From the NCBI GenBank assembly GCA_019454045.1, contig SKCR01017742.1:62001-126000 (forward strand): a DNA stretch of 64,000 bases, given 5' to 3'. Positions within the stretch are counted from its first letter, which is position 1. The number at the start of each line of letters is the position of its first letter. Under the pieces are notes generated by a model that saw only the letters and a list, made by a program, of their open reading frames with translations, had not been told where the DNA came from and searched no databases. Positions 13,101 through 24,803 of this stretch are shown in pieces. The stretch is from Zanthoxylum bungeanum. Its lineage: Eukaryota > Streptophyta > Magnoliopsida > Sapindales > Rutaceae. A program made the translations under genes and the position numbers.

Positions 13101-13465
13101 AGCCTTGGGTTTCGAATATCGAAACGATGTGCACCTTGTGCTCATGCCCAATTGCAAACTTTGACTTTATCTCCTCTAGAATAGTCAATTAATTCTCCAA
13201 GAATTATAAATTGCATTTTAATACTTCTTAAATCTAAAATTAGATTTATGACAAGTATATTAAATAAGCATTAAAGTCATCATCACATAAATCTTCCAAA
13301 GATTTTATGCTCTACTTATTTTGCTTAATTTTGGGCGTAAGGTATAATAAGTTATTTTATCAAATAAAGTAACCTATTATTTATTCCCAATTTGAAAATT
13401 AAATCATTTAAAATATTTTAATCCCAGATTATATTTTAAATATCCAACTTTTCAATTTCTTATCT
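10149..13465 (-). pseudogene. Strongly decayed gag-pol of copia D
   Basis: Minus-strand remnants of gag (about 13440-12960), protease (about 12930, active site unreadable), GAG-pre-integrase (about 12540), integrase (about 12350-11830; one open piece 12127-11843 holds the region around the third catalytic residue and the following NRKETGFHIPDNLG), linker (about 11500-11700), RT (about 11450-10750) and RNase H (about 10700-10200). At about 10915-10930 the stretch that encodes YVDD in copia A and B is missing: roughly 40 bp are lost at an ATTG microhomology. No functional product is possible. Confidence 0.82.
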
Positions 13466-13673
13466 TGATTACAATAGTCCAACTATTTAATCAACGATTA
13501 GTGGTACTATATATATTATAATGATTATAATAGTCCAACTATATAATCAAATATAATCCAAATTAATTAACCTCAATTACATTGATTACTATAATCCAAT
13601 TATAAAATCAACTGTAAACTGAAATTAATTAATTCAATATATTGATTAATATAATCCAATTATATATAATCAA
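13466..13673 (-). repeat. Four tandem hairpins before gag of copia D
   Basis: Inverted repeats at 13466-13494, 13522-13549, 13582-13610 and 13642-13673, spaced about 56-60 bp. On the minus strand the cores are AGT-TGG-ACT in the first two and AAT-TGG-ATT in the other two. Both arms change together (G to A in one arm, C to T in the other), so pairing is preserved. TGATT/AATCA type ends extend the stems. Confidence 0.75.
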
Positions 13674-16454
13674 GTATAATACAGTCCAACTGTTTATTAA
13701 AACAACAATTTAAATATTAGTCAACTAACATTTAATCTAATGACGAAATAATTTAAATGAGCGCGTATGGCGAGTAATTGAACGAATGTTGCAAATTCAA
13801 TACTTGCCTCCCACTATTTTTCGTCGAGCCTCTAACCCTCTGTCGAGTACTCGGGAAACCGTGTTTCCTAGTGGGCTAGGATCCCGTTAAATATCACACA
13901 ATCTTGACTTTGGCCAACAAATTGTATGATAATTAACTAGGTAGATCTCGAAGATCAATTGGATCTCATCCAACTCCTAGATCCAGTAGGTGGACATCCA
14001 AGTCCCAAACATATATCTTATATATGCCTATACATCGAATGTATACCCTAACCTTTTTCCTCTGAATCAACTAGGCCTTGGCTTTGGCACAACAAACCTA
14101 GTGATCCCAGTCAAGCGCGGACCCATTGACATGGAAGCTTCGTAATCAATGTCAATGGACAAGAAGTGGTCTTGACTTTGGCCAACAAACCACAACTTGG
14201 ACACGACACCGATATGGAACAAAGCCTCGTGATTAAAACACATCTTTGACGGACAAGGGCTTGACTTTGGCCAACAACCCATGCCAATCTCGGATCTTGA
14301 GTAAGAATCACTCAATGGAAGGAAATAAACGCTTGATATTTAACGAGGGTTTTTCGCGTGCAAATTGGCTACCAATTTAATTATCTTTGTTAAGGTCTCA
14401 TCATCATACACCCTTAAACATGCATTCTAAATACATAATAAAGCGAGTATGAAATAAATAATAATGATATGCGGATGGATACTTTACATTGATCCTAGAT
14501 CAAATCTCTCCCTTTCTCACTCAAGCTAGCACTTGTATTACTTCTACCCGTTACACTACACTTCTAAAGAAACCTCATTTACATTGAGGGGAATAGATGA
14601 GAAGAGAATACAAAGAGAATAGAGGTGATAAGGCTGGACTCGCAGGTCCAATTTAATAAATCGAATTTATTACAACAATTTCTAAAATTGCCCCACCCAT
14701 CTAATATCCATCCGATATACATTATTCATGCATCACAACCATGTATTCACTCATATAAGCATGCTATCAATCAATCTAATCAAATTAATTAATCTGATAA
14801 TTATGTGATCATCCAATGTTCAAACAACGATTTGATTTTGTTCGAGTCAAACTCGTTTTTGCGGATAAGTACTTAAAGTACAAATTCCCGAATTAAATTA
14901 AACTACACAATTAAATCCAATTCAATTTGTATTTAATTCTAATTCACTATTTAATTCCAAATTAAATAACACACTTTAATAATAAACCCTTTTCGACTTA
15001 AATTCCAAATTTAATCGCTACGGGTCTCAAAGCCCGATTAATATCCAATATTAATTTAATTAAAGTCTAATGGGCTTTTAATTAATTTCTTAAGGCGTGG
15101 TCTTTTGGTCAACTCGGGTCAAACCCGCAACCAAAGTCCAATCCGGGATTTACCCCATAAGCCTTTAAATTAATTTTGGCCCATTAGGCCCAATTAAATT
15201 ACAAAGGTCCATTAGTTGCATTTGGGCTTTATGGTTAAGGTTTTGGGCCCAATTGGATCCAATCCATTTGGCCTAAACCCAACTTGATAAAATCAAGCCC
15301 AATAGGCCCAATTACAACATTAGAAGCCCAAATCCAATTTAAGGCCTCAAATAATTAAATTACATAAATCCAATTTAACAATTTAATTACTTAAAGTGCA
15401 TTACATGATTAATCAACTAAATCAACATTTCCAAAACACTAAATTAGTCCAATTAATCATACTCAATTTCATCATCACATGTCCAACACATTAAGATTAA
15501 AATCAAACTCATTACATGCTTTACTTTATTCTCGGCAATAAGGTTAATTACATGTCCGATTTGTTTCAATCCAATTAAAAAACAATTCGACATTAAATCA
15601 ACATACCCTCAATCGTTTCAAGTCATCCAATGATCAACGAAACAAAACTACCAAGAATTAGGGCATACTCCTATTCGGCCAACACATCAAATTGGGGAAA
15701 TTTGTTCCAAAAATATTTAATCAAATTGATCCAACCAATCATCAATTATGTATTAAACATACTTAATCATCCAATTTCATAATTGCATGCTCAAATCAAT
15801 TTATCCAATTCAAGTTTCATGACATACTTTAAAATTGGGGAAATTTGTTCCAAACATATTTAATCAAATTGATCCAACCAATCATCAATTAAACATGTAT
15901 TAAAATACTTAATCATCCAATTTCATAATTGCATGCTCAAATCAATTTACCAATTTCATGTTTCATGACATACTTTCAAATTTGGGAATTTGTTCCAAAC
16001 AATATTTAATCAAATTGATCCAACCAATCATCAATTAAACATGTATTAAGCATACTTAATCATCCAATTTCATAATTGCATGCTCAAATCAATTTACCCA
16101 ATTTAAAGTTTCATGACATACTTGCAGCAATTTGGGGATTTTTCCAAATCGAATTCAATCCAATGATTCCGCAATCGACGTTAAATCATCATCCCGAATG
16201 ATTTCCAACACTTCCAATTGTCAAAAATCAAAAATCCCAAGACATTAAAATCATGTATCAAATTCGGCCAAGGTGGAAATTTGGGGAAAAAATGATCCAA
16301 TCATATTTTCTTCAAATTGACCTAATCAATCTTCAATTCAAACACAATTAAGCATACAAATCCATCCAATTTAATTTATCATGCTCAAATTCAAGTTTGC
16401 CCATATTTTAGCCCTAACATTTTTCATGCTTTTAACCTAAGCTCTTGATGCCAT
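13674..16454 (-). other. Leader of copia D
   Basis: Non-coding leader between PBS and gag. It holds the palindromic motif (reverse complement CTTGACTTTGGCCAA) at 13903-13917, 14171-14185 and 14260-14274. It also has a local imperfect repeat of about 160 bp, in which a segment with AAATTTGTTCCAAA, TTAATCAAATTGATCCAACC and CATGCTCAAATCAATTT recurs around 15710-15830, 15835-15960 and 15965-16110. No reading frame seen. Confidence 0.7.
16441..16453 (-). other. Primer binding site of copia D
   Basis: Minus-strand TGGCATCAAGAGC, one base from the 5' LTR end. It is two changes away from TGGTATCAGAGCC type sequence, the complement of the tRNA-iMet 3' end used by many plant copia elements. Confidence 0.8.
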
Positions 16455-18540
16455 TGTTAGAGTTTCTAGAGGTCCCAAGATCAAAACTCAAGCATGAATC
16501 ATAAGCGAATACAACGACGGAAGTGCGGAATACTTACATCGAGCGGTTGAGAGACGAGGAGGCCACGAAGACGCCAAAAACTGCTCACTGCCTCACTGCA
16601 ATGTGCGCCCACTGCTGCAGATTTGGCCTCTGTTTTGTGCCATTTTGAACAAGAAAAACGAGCTCCAAGCTTCATCAAAATGTTCCTTGCTCATGGGTAT
16701 ACTTCCCTTATCACCTTGGCATGATCCCGGAGTGTGCTAGCACTCTTGTTTTGCCACAAAACACACTTGCTTCCCTCCATTTTCTTTTATCTTGTTCGGC
16801 AGTTCACTGCCTACTGAAACCAGAAAATGGCGTGAGAGAGGGGAGGAGAAGAAGAGGAGAGAGTTGCTTTTCAATTTCTTTTGTTATTTTGTTTGTTTCA
16901 AAAACGTAAGTCAAAAAAGAAAAGCAATAATGATGTATCTAATACCAAAATGAATTTTTAGATAAAAACTCTTCAAAAAACGTGAAAGGTTTTTCCTCCA
17001 AAAATCATTAATGGCATCATCATCTTACATTGAGAATAGAGACAATGTATCATCCCATAAAGGTGACTAGATACATCCATCATCTATTCGTGTCAAGTAA
17101 TGAGACTTCGCGATGTGATTTGCGGATCCTACTCGTTTCAAAATACGAATGTGTCCGCAAACACTTTCGGGCTCAATTTCGCTAATTCCGAATTAACGAA
17201 TTTCCGTCGCGACGAGAACTAAATAATTACGCCTAGCGAAATCACTATTCACGTCGCTAACGAATTAATTCTAAATTAATTCGCTCGCCCGAATTAAAAT
17301 CTAATTTTAATTCCGCGTCGAAATCTAATTTCGTTTAATATATCAAATATATTAATTCCTCGATTAATTCCAAATCAATGTTTCTCTCTCTTCAATTGAT
17401 ATTTTATCCTAGATAAAATGTCTCCGAAATAATCCCAGATTAATTCTCTCTCTCATCATATTAATCCCAGATTAATATAAGTGCGAGTCATACGTCATCG
17501 GTGAATCTTTGGGAAGCGACCCATGAGATCCCCGGATATGTTGGCAGTAAATACGGTCGTCGGTGTATCCGAATCACGTACGTACCAAGTACTACGTCTA
17601 CTACTACCGATTTACGAGACAAGGTCGACTCCTAGCAAAGCACCAAGTCTTCCCAATTCTCCGGACATATTCTCATAAGAATATTAAGATCTGTATCAAG
17701 CGTAGTATACAATTGTATTGTGCATATCGGCCCAGTATCGGATAGTCACGTGCTAGGCCTGGGGCTGGATAAGTGTCTGCCCCGTACGAAGCACATGTCG
17801 GATGTCTGGTAACTAGTCTCTATAATCGGATATACATGACCTTGTCATAATATCCCGATGGCCGCGCAGCACTTAAGAGCACTAATACCGTATCCTGCGT
17901 GACATCATCTCCATATGACTGAAGTGATACTTCCGTCTTGACATCACACCCAATACACTACGACTCTCTGATAAACCCGGAAGTGGTGTACGCAGAACCG
18001 GTTAAAGCCTTGTACCACCAAGACCAAAGTCTATCGATTATCGTAAGTATTAGCGATGTAAGTCTCAGGTTAAGACTATACACACCTACCTTGATTTCGG
18101 CCTCCCATAGACACATAGTCATAATACCAATGGGATTCCGAAGGGTCTATCCAGAGCGAAGCTGTTTCCCGTACCATCGGTGAAACACGACCTCCTATCG
18201 CACTTGCATAAGTCTCCAACACTTATATATATGAGAACTATGCCGTTGTGCCCTCACAACGCACACAAGTACAATACTAGCCTATTCCGCATTATCGATG
18301 TCCAGTCTCGATAATACTCCGGCTAGGGATATTTAATGATTAATCCTTCGGGGACTGATACTGTCTCATATCATTCTCAGTCCAGGAACTAATCATAGGG
18401 ACCTCTCTTCATATATATATATTTCTATGGTGATCTAATCACAAATGATGAGAGTGCAATTTCCTTGTCACATAGTTAATTTGCTACAACAACACAATGA
18501 TCTGTGCAAATAGTGACGCTATGGGTCATTTTGTCCAACA
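16455..18540 (-). repeat. 5' LTR of copia D
   Basis: About 2.09 kb, nearly identical to 8075-10148. Differences are mainly short indels around 16810-16930 and single substitutions. Followed by the CGAGG duplication at 18541-18545. Confidence 0.93.
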
Positions 18541-18545
18541 CGAGG

Positions 18546-19910
18546 GCTAACAGATCGGTGTCACTTGCACTTTTACCAAGTAAAAGGTGTTTTAGGCATT
18601 TTTCCTAATAACTAGATTCGTAGACATTATTTGAATAGAATCAAATCCGTCCTAGGACCCACTCTTCAAAAGTGTGGATGCGAGTCTTGTTTATGTGTCC
18701 CAGACAACAATGCCACAAATAAGTCTCATATGATCAAATCAGTTTGAGCTATTTGTTTGTCATGTTATACGTTTGAGATTCATTTATATTCAAAATATAA
18801 ATACTGTTATTCACATCTAATGTGCTTATCTCATTATCATCTTTATAAAATAAAAACTTTTAGTGTTCTAGAATATAAAGGTATACCCGCAATGAGTTAT
18901 ACTCTGATATAGAGAAAATGTTTCTAGTCAAACTAGGTACATTATAACAGTTTCCTAATTGAAGTACATACCCGAAAGGTAGTTCCTAAACTAAGGTTTC
19001 TACGGTTAAAACAGCGACTCTCGTCCCGTTTTCGACTCATAGGTTGATCTCAACTGAAGTCAGTATCCTGCTAATCAGCAGATTCCGCACATCAGTATAT
19101 ATATATGTAAAACACTTAGTATCAAAATCCAATTTTAAAACTAATAGTGAACATGTTTATGACAAACATACTTGAAGCCGGAGCCTTGCCCCTCTTCATT
19201 TCCTTCATGTCTGCCTTATCCATACGGCAGTCACATTTCCAGTGACCCTGTTTGCCACAGTTTAGGCAGACATCTTGGGATATGTCCTTTGTCTTCCCAG
19301 AAGACATTGATGATTTGGCCTTTGCCCATTTTAGAAGCTCTGGCTCTGCCTCATAGAGCATAGCCTTCAACTCTCCAAGAGTTTACTCTTGGTTCATAAT
19401 TAACCTGCCCCAGCTTTCGGGTAGAGACTATAAGATCAAATCTTTGGTAGTCTCGGCCACATAGGTAATGCCTAGCTAACCTAGTTGATCGATGTCAGCA
19501 ATCATCATCGACACCTAGTGCTCGACAGATGTACCCTCTGACATACGTGAGCTAAAGAGCTTCTTATGCAATTTTTACTTCTAAGATCTAAGAATACATC
19601 TATGAAGATCTTTAATTTCATCATCATGGTTCAAGGATCTAATCCTTAATTTTGACAACGAAATTAAAGTGTCATTGCATCTAGCTTAAAGGATTGAGCA
19701 CTAAAGTTATCATCACATAAATCTTCCAAAGATCATGTTCTACTATTTGCTCAACTCCAGGCTTAGGCCCAAGAGGTTGTTCTATCAAATAGAATAACTT
19801 CTCAGTTCCCAGGACTATCCTGAGGTTTTATTCCCAATCTGAAAATTAAAGCCGTTTAAAAACATTTTTACCCAGGTTTATGTTTTAAACGATAATCTTT
19901 CCGTTATCTT
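18546..19910 (-). pseudogene. Gag, protease and pre-integrase of copia C, first copy
   Basis: Continues the integrase of C to the right of insertion D. On the minus strand: gag from about 19910 down, zinc knuckle CLNCGKQGHWKCDC (about 19235-19275, complete CCHC), protease region about 19110 where DSG is replaced by a DTK-like reading, GAG-pre-integrase near 18700. One open piece, 19370-19122, spans the zinc knuckle. Numerous stops and frameshifts elsewhere. From 18652 rightward it belongs to the duplicated unit. Confidence 0.82.
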
Positions 19911-22300
19911 GATTGCTATAGTCCAACTATCCAATCAACGATTTCAGGTACTATTGATTATAATGATTACTATAGTCTAACTATATAATCAACTATAATT
20001 TGATTGGTTAAATTCAAATATATTGATTACTATAATCAAATTATAAAATCAACTATAAATTGAAATAGTTTGAATACAATCCAACTGTTTAATTAAAACA
20101 ACGATTAAATATTAGTCCAACTAATATATTTATTAATTAATGATGAAAAATGAAATGAGCGCGTATTGGCAAGTATCTAAACGAAATTGAAAATTTAATA
20201 CTTGCCTCCCACTATTTTTCGGCGAGCCTCTAACCCTCTGTTGAATACTCGGGAAACCTTGTTTCCTAGTGGGCTAGGATCCCGTTAAATAACACACAAC
20301 CTTGACATTGGCCAACAAATTGTATGATATTTAACTAGGTAGATCTTTAAGATCAATTGGATCTCATCCAATTCCTAGATCCAGTAGGTGGAAATCCAAG
20401 TCCGAAACATATATCATATATATGCCAATATATCCAATATATTCCCTAACATTTTTCCTCTGAATCAACTAAGCCTTGGCTTAGCACAACAAACTTAATG
20501 ATTCCAGTTAAGTGGGACCCATTGACCTTGGAAAGCTTCGTAATCGATGTCGATGGACAAGAAGTGATCTTGACTTTGGCCAACAAATCACAACTTGGAC
20601 AAGACATGCGATATGGAAAAAGCCTTCATGATTCAAAGACATCCGCGATGGACAAAGGTCTTGACTTTGGCCAACAAACCAGTGCCAATCTTGGATCTTG
20701 AGAATGAATCATTCAATGGAAGGAGGAAAAACGCTTAATATTTGTTGAGGGTTTTTCGCGTAATTGGCAACCAATTAATTATCTTTGATTAGGTCTCATC
20801 ATACACCCTTAAACATGCATTCTAAAAGCATAATAAGGCGCGATAAATAATAAATTATAATGATATGCGGATGGATATTTAAAACAACTTGTTCCTAGAA
20901 CAAATCTCTCCATTTCCTCTCTCCCGCTAGCACAAATCCTACTTCTACCCAATTACATAATACTTCTAACGAAACCTCATTTACATTGAAGGGGAATATG
21001 TGAGAAGAGAAATACAAAGAATCAAGAGGTAATAGGTTGGACACGCAGGTCCATTTCAATAAATTCTAAATTTATTACAACAATTTCCAAAATTGCCCTC
21101 ACCCATCTAATATGCATCCGATATACATTATTCATACATCACATCCATGTATTCACACAAAGCATGTTATCAATCAATCTAATCCAATTAATTAATTTGA
21201 AATTAATGATCATCCAATGTTCAAACAACGATTTGATTTACGCGAGTCCAACTCGTTTAAGAATAAGTACTCAAAGTACGAATTCTTGAATTATATCAAA
21301 CTACAATATTAAATCCAATTTAATTTGTGTTCAATAATAATTCTTAATTTAATTGCAAATTAAATAATTACACTTTATTAATGAGCCTTTGCGACTTAGA
21401 TTCTAAATCTAATCTTTACGGGTCTCAAAGCCCAATTAACATCCAATGTCAATTTAATTAAAGTCCAATGGGCTTTCAATTAATTTATAAGGCATGGACT
21501 TTGGCAACCAAAGCCCAATAAGGAATCACCATTTGCTAAAAATCAATTTAGGCCCATTAGGCCCAATTAAAATTTTAAAGGCCCATTTAATCATATTTGG
21601 ACTTTAGGGAAATGGTTTTAGGCCCAATTGGATCCAACCAATTAACCTAAACCAAACTTGGCCCAACCAAGCCCATTAAGCCCAAATACAACTTTATAAG
21701 CCCAATTCCAAATTTAGCCCAACCAATTTAATCACAATATTCCAAATATCACAATTAAATTATTTAAAGTGTATTAGCCATAATTAATTAGTCAAATTAA
21801 CATTTCAAAAATACCAATTTACATAATTAATCATGCTTATCATCATCAACACATGTCCAACATTATTGAATCAAAATCAATTTATTTCCATGCTTTTGAA
21901 GCTCACGGCAATTTAGGGATTTTAAATCCGATTTCGATTTTAATCCAATTAAATCCTAAATCACATTTATCCCAAGTCATTCAATTCATCCAATGATCAA
22001 AAAACAAAAATCACCATGACTATTTAGAGCATTTAACTTTCGGCCAAGCCAAATTTTTGGGGATAAAATAATCCAATTCAATTTTCATCAAATTGATCAT
22101 GCATAACTCCAAGTTATCATCATTCAAGCATACTCAATCAATCAATTTTATCAAATCATGCTCAAATCAATTTTACCCTAATTCAATTTCATGCTTAATC
22201 AAGGCTCTTTATACCATTGTAGGGTTTTCTAGGTCAAACCAATATCATATTAAGCTATGAAATGTGCGAATACAATAAAGTAAAGTTGCGGAAATACTCA
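18652..22300 (-). repeat. Tandem duplication in copia C, unit 1
   Basis: This 3.65-kb unit runs from the pre-integrase region through gag and leader, PBS and the first 85 bp of an LTR. It is repeated from 22301 to about 28017, where unit 2 carries an extra 2.08 kb (solo LTR plus its target duplication). The two units read almost identically; differences are mostly one-base length changes. The junction shares only CT between the two broken ends, so it looks like microhomology joining or unequal exchange, not LTR-LTR recombination. Confidence 0.88.
19911..22217 (-). other. Leader of copia C, first copy
   Basis: Non-coding leader. Hairpins with AGT-TGG-ACT, AGT-TAG-ACT and AAT-TTG-ATT cores lie at about 19911-20051, next to gag. 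The TTGGCCAA motif occurs three times (about 20300, 20570 and 20660). The sequence contains many copies of GGCCCAATT and similar words around 21400-21730, in the same place as in the leaders of A and B. PBS at 22203-22216. Confidence 0.7.
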
Positions 22301-22302
22301 CT
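22218..22302 (-). repeat. 85-bp LTR fragment at the duplication junction in copia C
   Basis: Begins TGTAGGGTTTTCTAGG like the outer end of the C LTR at 27935 and matches it up to GAAATACTCACT, where sequence jumps to the pre-integrase copy (AGGACCCACTC). It is preceded by the PBS-like GGCTCTTTATACCA at 22203-22216, so it is the U5-side end of a 5' LTR. Confidence 0.9.
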
Positions 22303-23557
22303 AGGACCCACTCTTCAAAAGTGTGGATATGCGAGTCTTGTTTATGTGTCCCAGACAACAATGCCACAAATAAGTCTCATATGATCAAATCAGTTTGAGC
22401 TATTTGTTTGTCATGTTATACGTTTGAGATTCATTTATATTCAAAATATAAATACTGTTATTCACATCTAATGTGCTTATCTCATTATCATCTTTATAAA
22501 ATAAAAAACTTTAGTGTTCTAGAATATAAAGGTATACCCGCAATGAGTTATACTCTGATATAGAGAAAATGTTTCTAGTCAAACTAGGTACATTATAACA
22601 GTTTCCTAATTGAAGTACATACCCGAAAGGTAGTTCCTAAACTAAGGTTTCTACGGTTAAAACAGCGACTCTCGTCCCGTTTTCGACTCATAGGTTGATC
22701 TCAACTGAAGTCAGTATCCTGCTAATCAGCAGATTCCGCACATCAGTATATATATATGTAAAACACTTAGTATCAAAATCCAATTTTAAAACTAATAGTG
22801 AACATGTTTATGACAAACATACTTGAAGCCGGAGCCTTGCCCCTCTTCATTTCCTTCATGTCTGCCTTATCCATACGGCAGTCACATTTCCAGTGACCCT
22901 GTTTGCCACAGTTTAGGCAGACATCTGGGATATGTCCTTTGTCTTCCCAGAAGACATTGATGATTTGGCCTTTGCCCATTTTAGAAGCTCTGGCTCTGCC
23001 TCATAGAGCATAGCCTTCAACTCTCCAAGAGTTTACTCTTGGTTCATAATTAACCTGCCCCAGCTTTCGGGTAGAGACTATAAGATCAAATCTTGGTAGT
23101 CTCGGCCACATAGGTAATGCCTAGCTAACCTAGCTGATCGATGTCAGCAATCATCATCGACACCTAGTGCTCGACAGATGTACCCTCTGACATACGTGAG
23201 CTAAAGAGCTTCTTATGCAATTTTTACTTCTAAGATCTAAGAATACATCTATGAAGATCTTTAATTTCATCATCATGGTTCAAGGATCTAATCCTTAATT
23301 TTGACAACGAAATAAAGTGTCATTGCATCTAGCTTAAAGGATTGAGCACTAAAGTATCATCACATAAATCTTCCAAAGATCATGTTCTACTATTTGCTCA
23401 ACTCCAGGCTTAGGCCCAAGAGGTTGTTCTATCAAATAGAATAACTTCTCAGTTCCCAGGACTATCCTGAGGTTTTATTCCCAATCTGAAAATTAAAGCC
23501 GTTTAAAAACATTTTTACCCAGGTTTATGTTTTAAACGATAATCTTTCCGTTATCTT
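22301..23557 (-). pseudogene. Gag, protease and pre-integrase of copia C, second copy
   Basis: Second copy of 18652-19910 with the same broken features: zinc knuckle CLNCGKQGHWKCDC at about 22890-22930 and the same stop pattern. Single-base length changes against the first copy (for example near 22924 and 23093) alter frames locally. Confidence 0.85.
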
Positions 23558-24803
23558 GATTGCTATAGTCCAACTATCCAATCAACGATTTCAGGTACTA
23601 TTGATTATAATGATTACTATAGTCTAACTATATAATCAACTATAATTTGATTGGTTAAATTCAAATATATTGATTACTATAATCAAATTATAAAATCAAC
23701 TATAAATTGAAATAGTTTGAATACAATCCAACTGTTTAATTAAAACAACGATTAAATATTAGTCCAACTAATATATTATTAATTAATGATGAAAAATGAA
23801 ATGAGCGCGTATTGGCAAGTATCTAAACGAAATTGAAAATTTAATACTTGCCTCCCACTATTTTTCGGCGAGCCTCTAACCCTCTGTTGAATACTCGGGA
23901 AACCTTGTTTCCTAGTGGGCTAGGATCCCGTTAAATAACACACAACCTTGACATTGGCCAACAAATTGTATGATATTTAACTAGGTAGATCTTTAAGATC
24001 AATTGGATCTCATCCAATTCCTAGATCCAGTAGGTGGAAATCCAAGTCCGAAACATATATCTTATATATGCCAATATATCCAATATATTCCCTAACATTT
24101 TTCCTCTGAATCAACTAAGCCTTGGCTTTAGCACAACAAACTTAATGATTCCAGTTAAGTGGGACCCATTGACCTTGGAAAGCTTCGTAATCGATGTCGA
24201 TGGACAAGAAGTGATCTTGACTTTGGCCAACAAATCACAACTTGGACAAGACATGCGATATGGAAAAAAGCCTTCATGATTCAAAGACATCCGCGATGGA
24301 CAAAGGTCTTGACTTTGGCCAACAAACCAGTGCCAATCTTGGATCTTGAGAATGAATCATTCAATGGAAGGAAAAACGCTTAATATTTGTTGAGGGTTTT
24401 TCGCGTAATTGGCAACCAATTAATTATCTTTGATTAGGTCTCATCATACACCCTTAAACATGCATTCTAAAAGCATAATAAGGCGCGATAAATAAATTAA
24501 TAATGATATGCGGATGGATATTTAAAACAACTTGTTCCTAGAACAAATCTCTCCATTTCCTCTCTCCCGCTAGCACAAATCCTACTTCTACCCAATTACA
24601 TAATACTTCTAACGAAACCTCATTTACATTGAAGGGAATATGTGAGAAGAGAAATACAAAGAATCAAGAGGTAATAGGTTGGACACGCAGGTCCATTTCA
24701 ATAATTCTAAATTTATTACAACAATTTCCAAAATTGCCCTCACCCATCTAATATGCATCCGATATACATTATTCATACATCACATCCATGTATTCACACA
24801 AAG

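Larger units (their letters stand above)
8075..18540 (-). mobile_element. Copia element D, nested in the integrase of C
   Basis: Complete LTR-to-LTR minus-strand copia element of 10.47 kb with exact 5-bp target duplications. 3' LTR 8075-10148, internal region 10149-16454, 5' LTR 16455-18540. The internal part follows the copia order on the minus strand (leader at the right, gag, protease, integrase, RT, RNase H at the left) but has no open frame beyond about 95 codons. The LTRs are almost the same, so this is the youngest of the nested copia insertions although its coding part is far decayed. Confidence 0.93.

Noticed and set aside
24034..24383. Two ORFs with PVKWDPLTLESFVIDVDGQ-like text, also seen at 1201-1449 and 38887-39069
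   Set aside because: Recurs in all copia leaders in either orientation but is antisense to gag-pol and broken in most copies; better explained by conserved leader sequence than by a protein.
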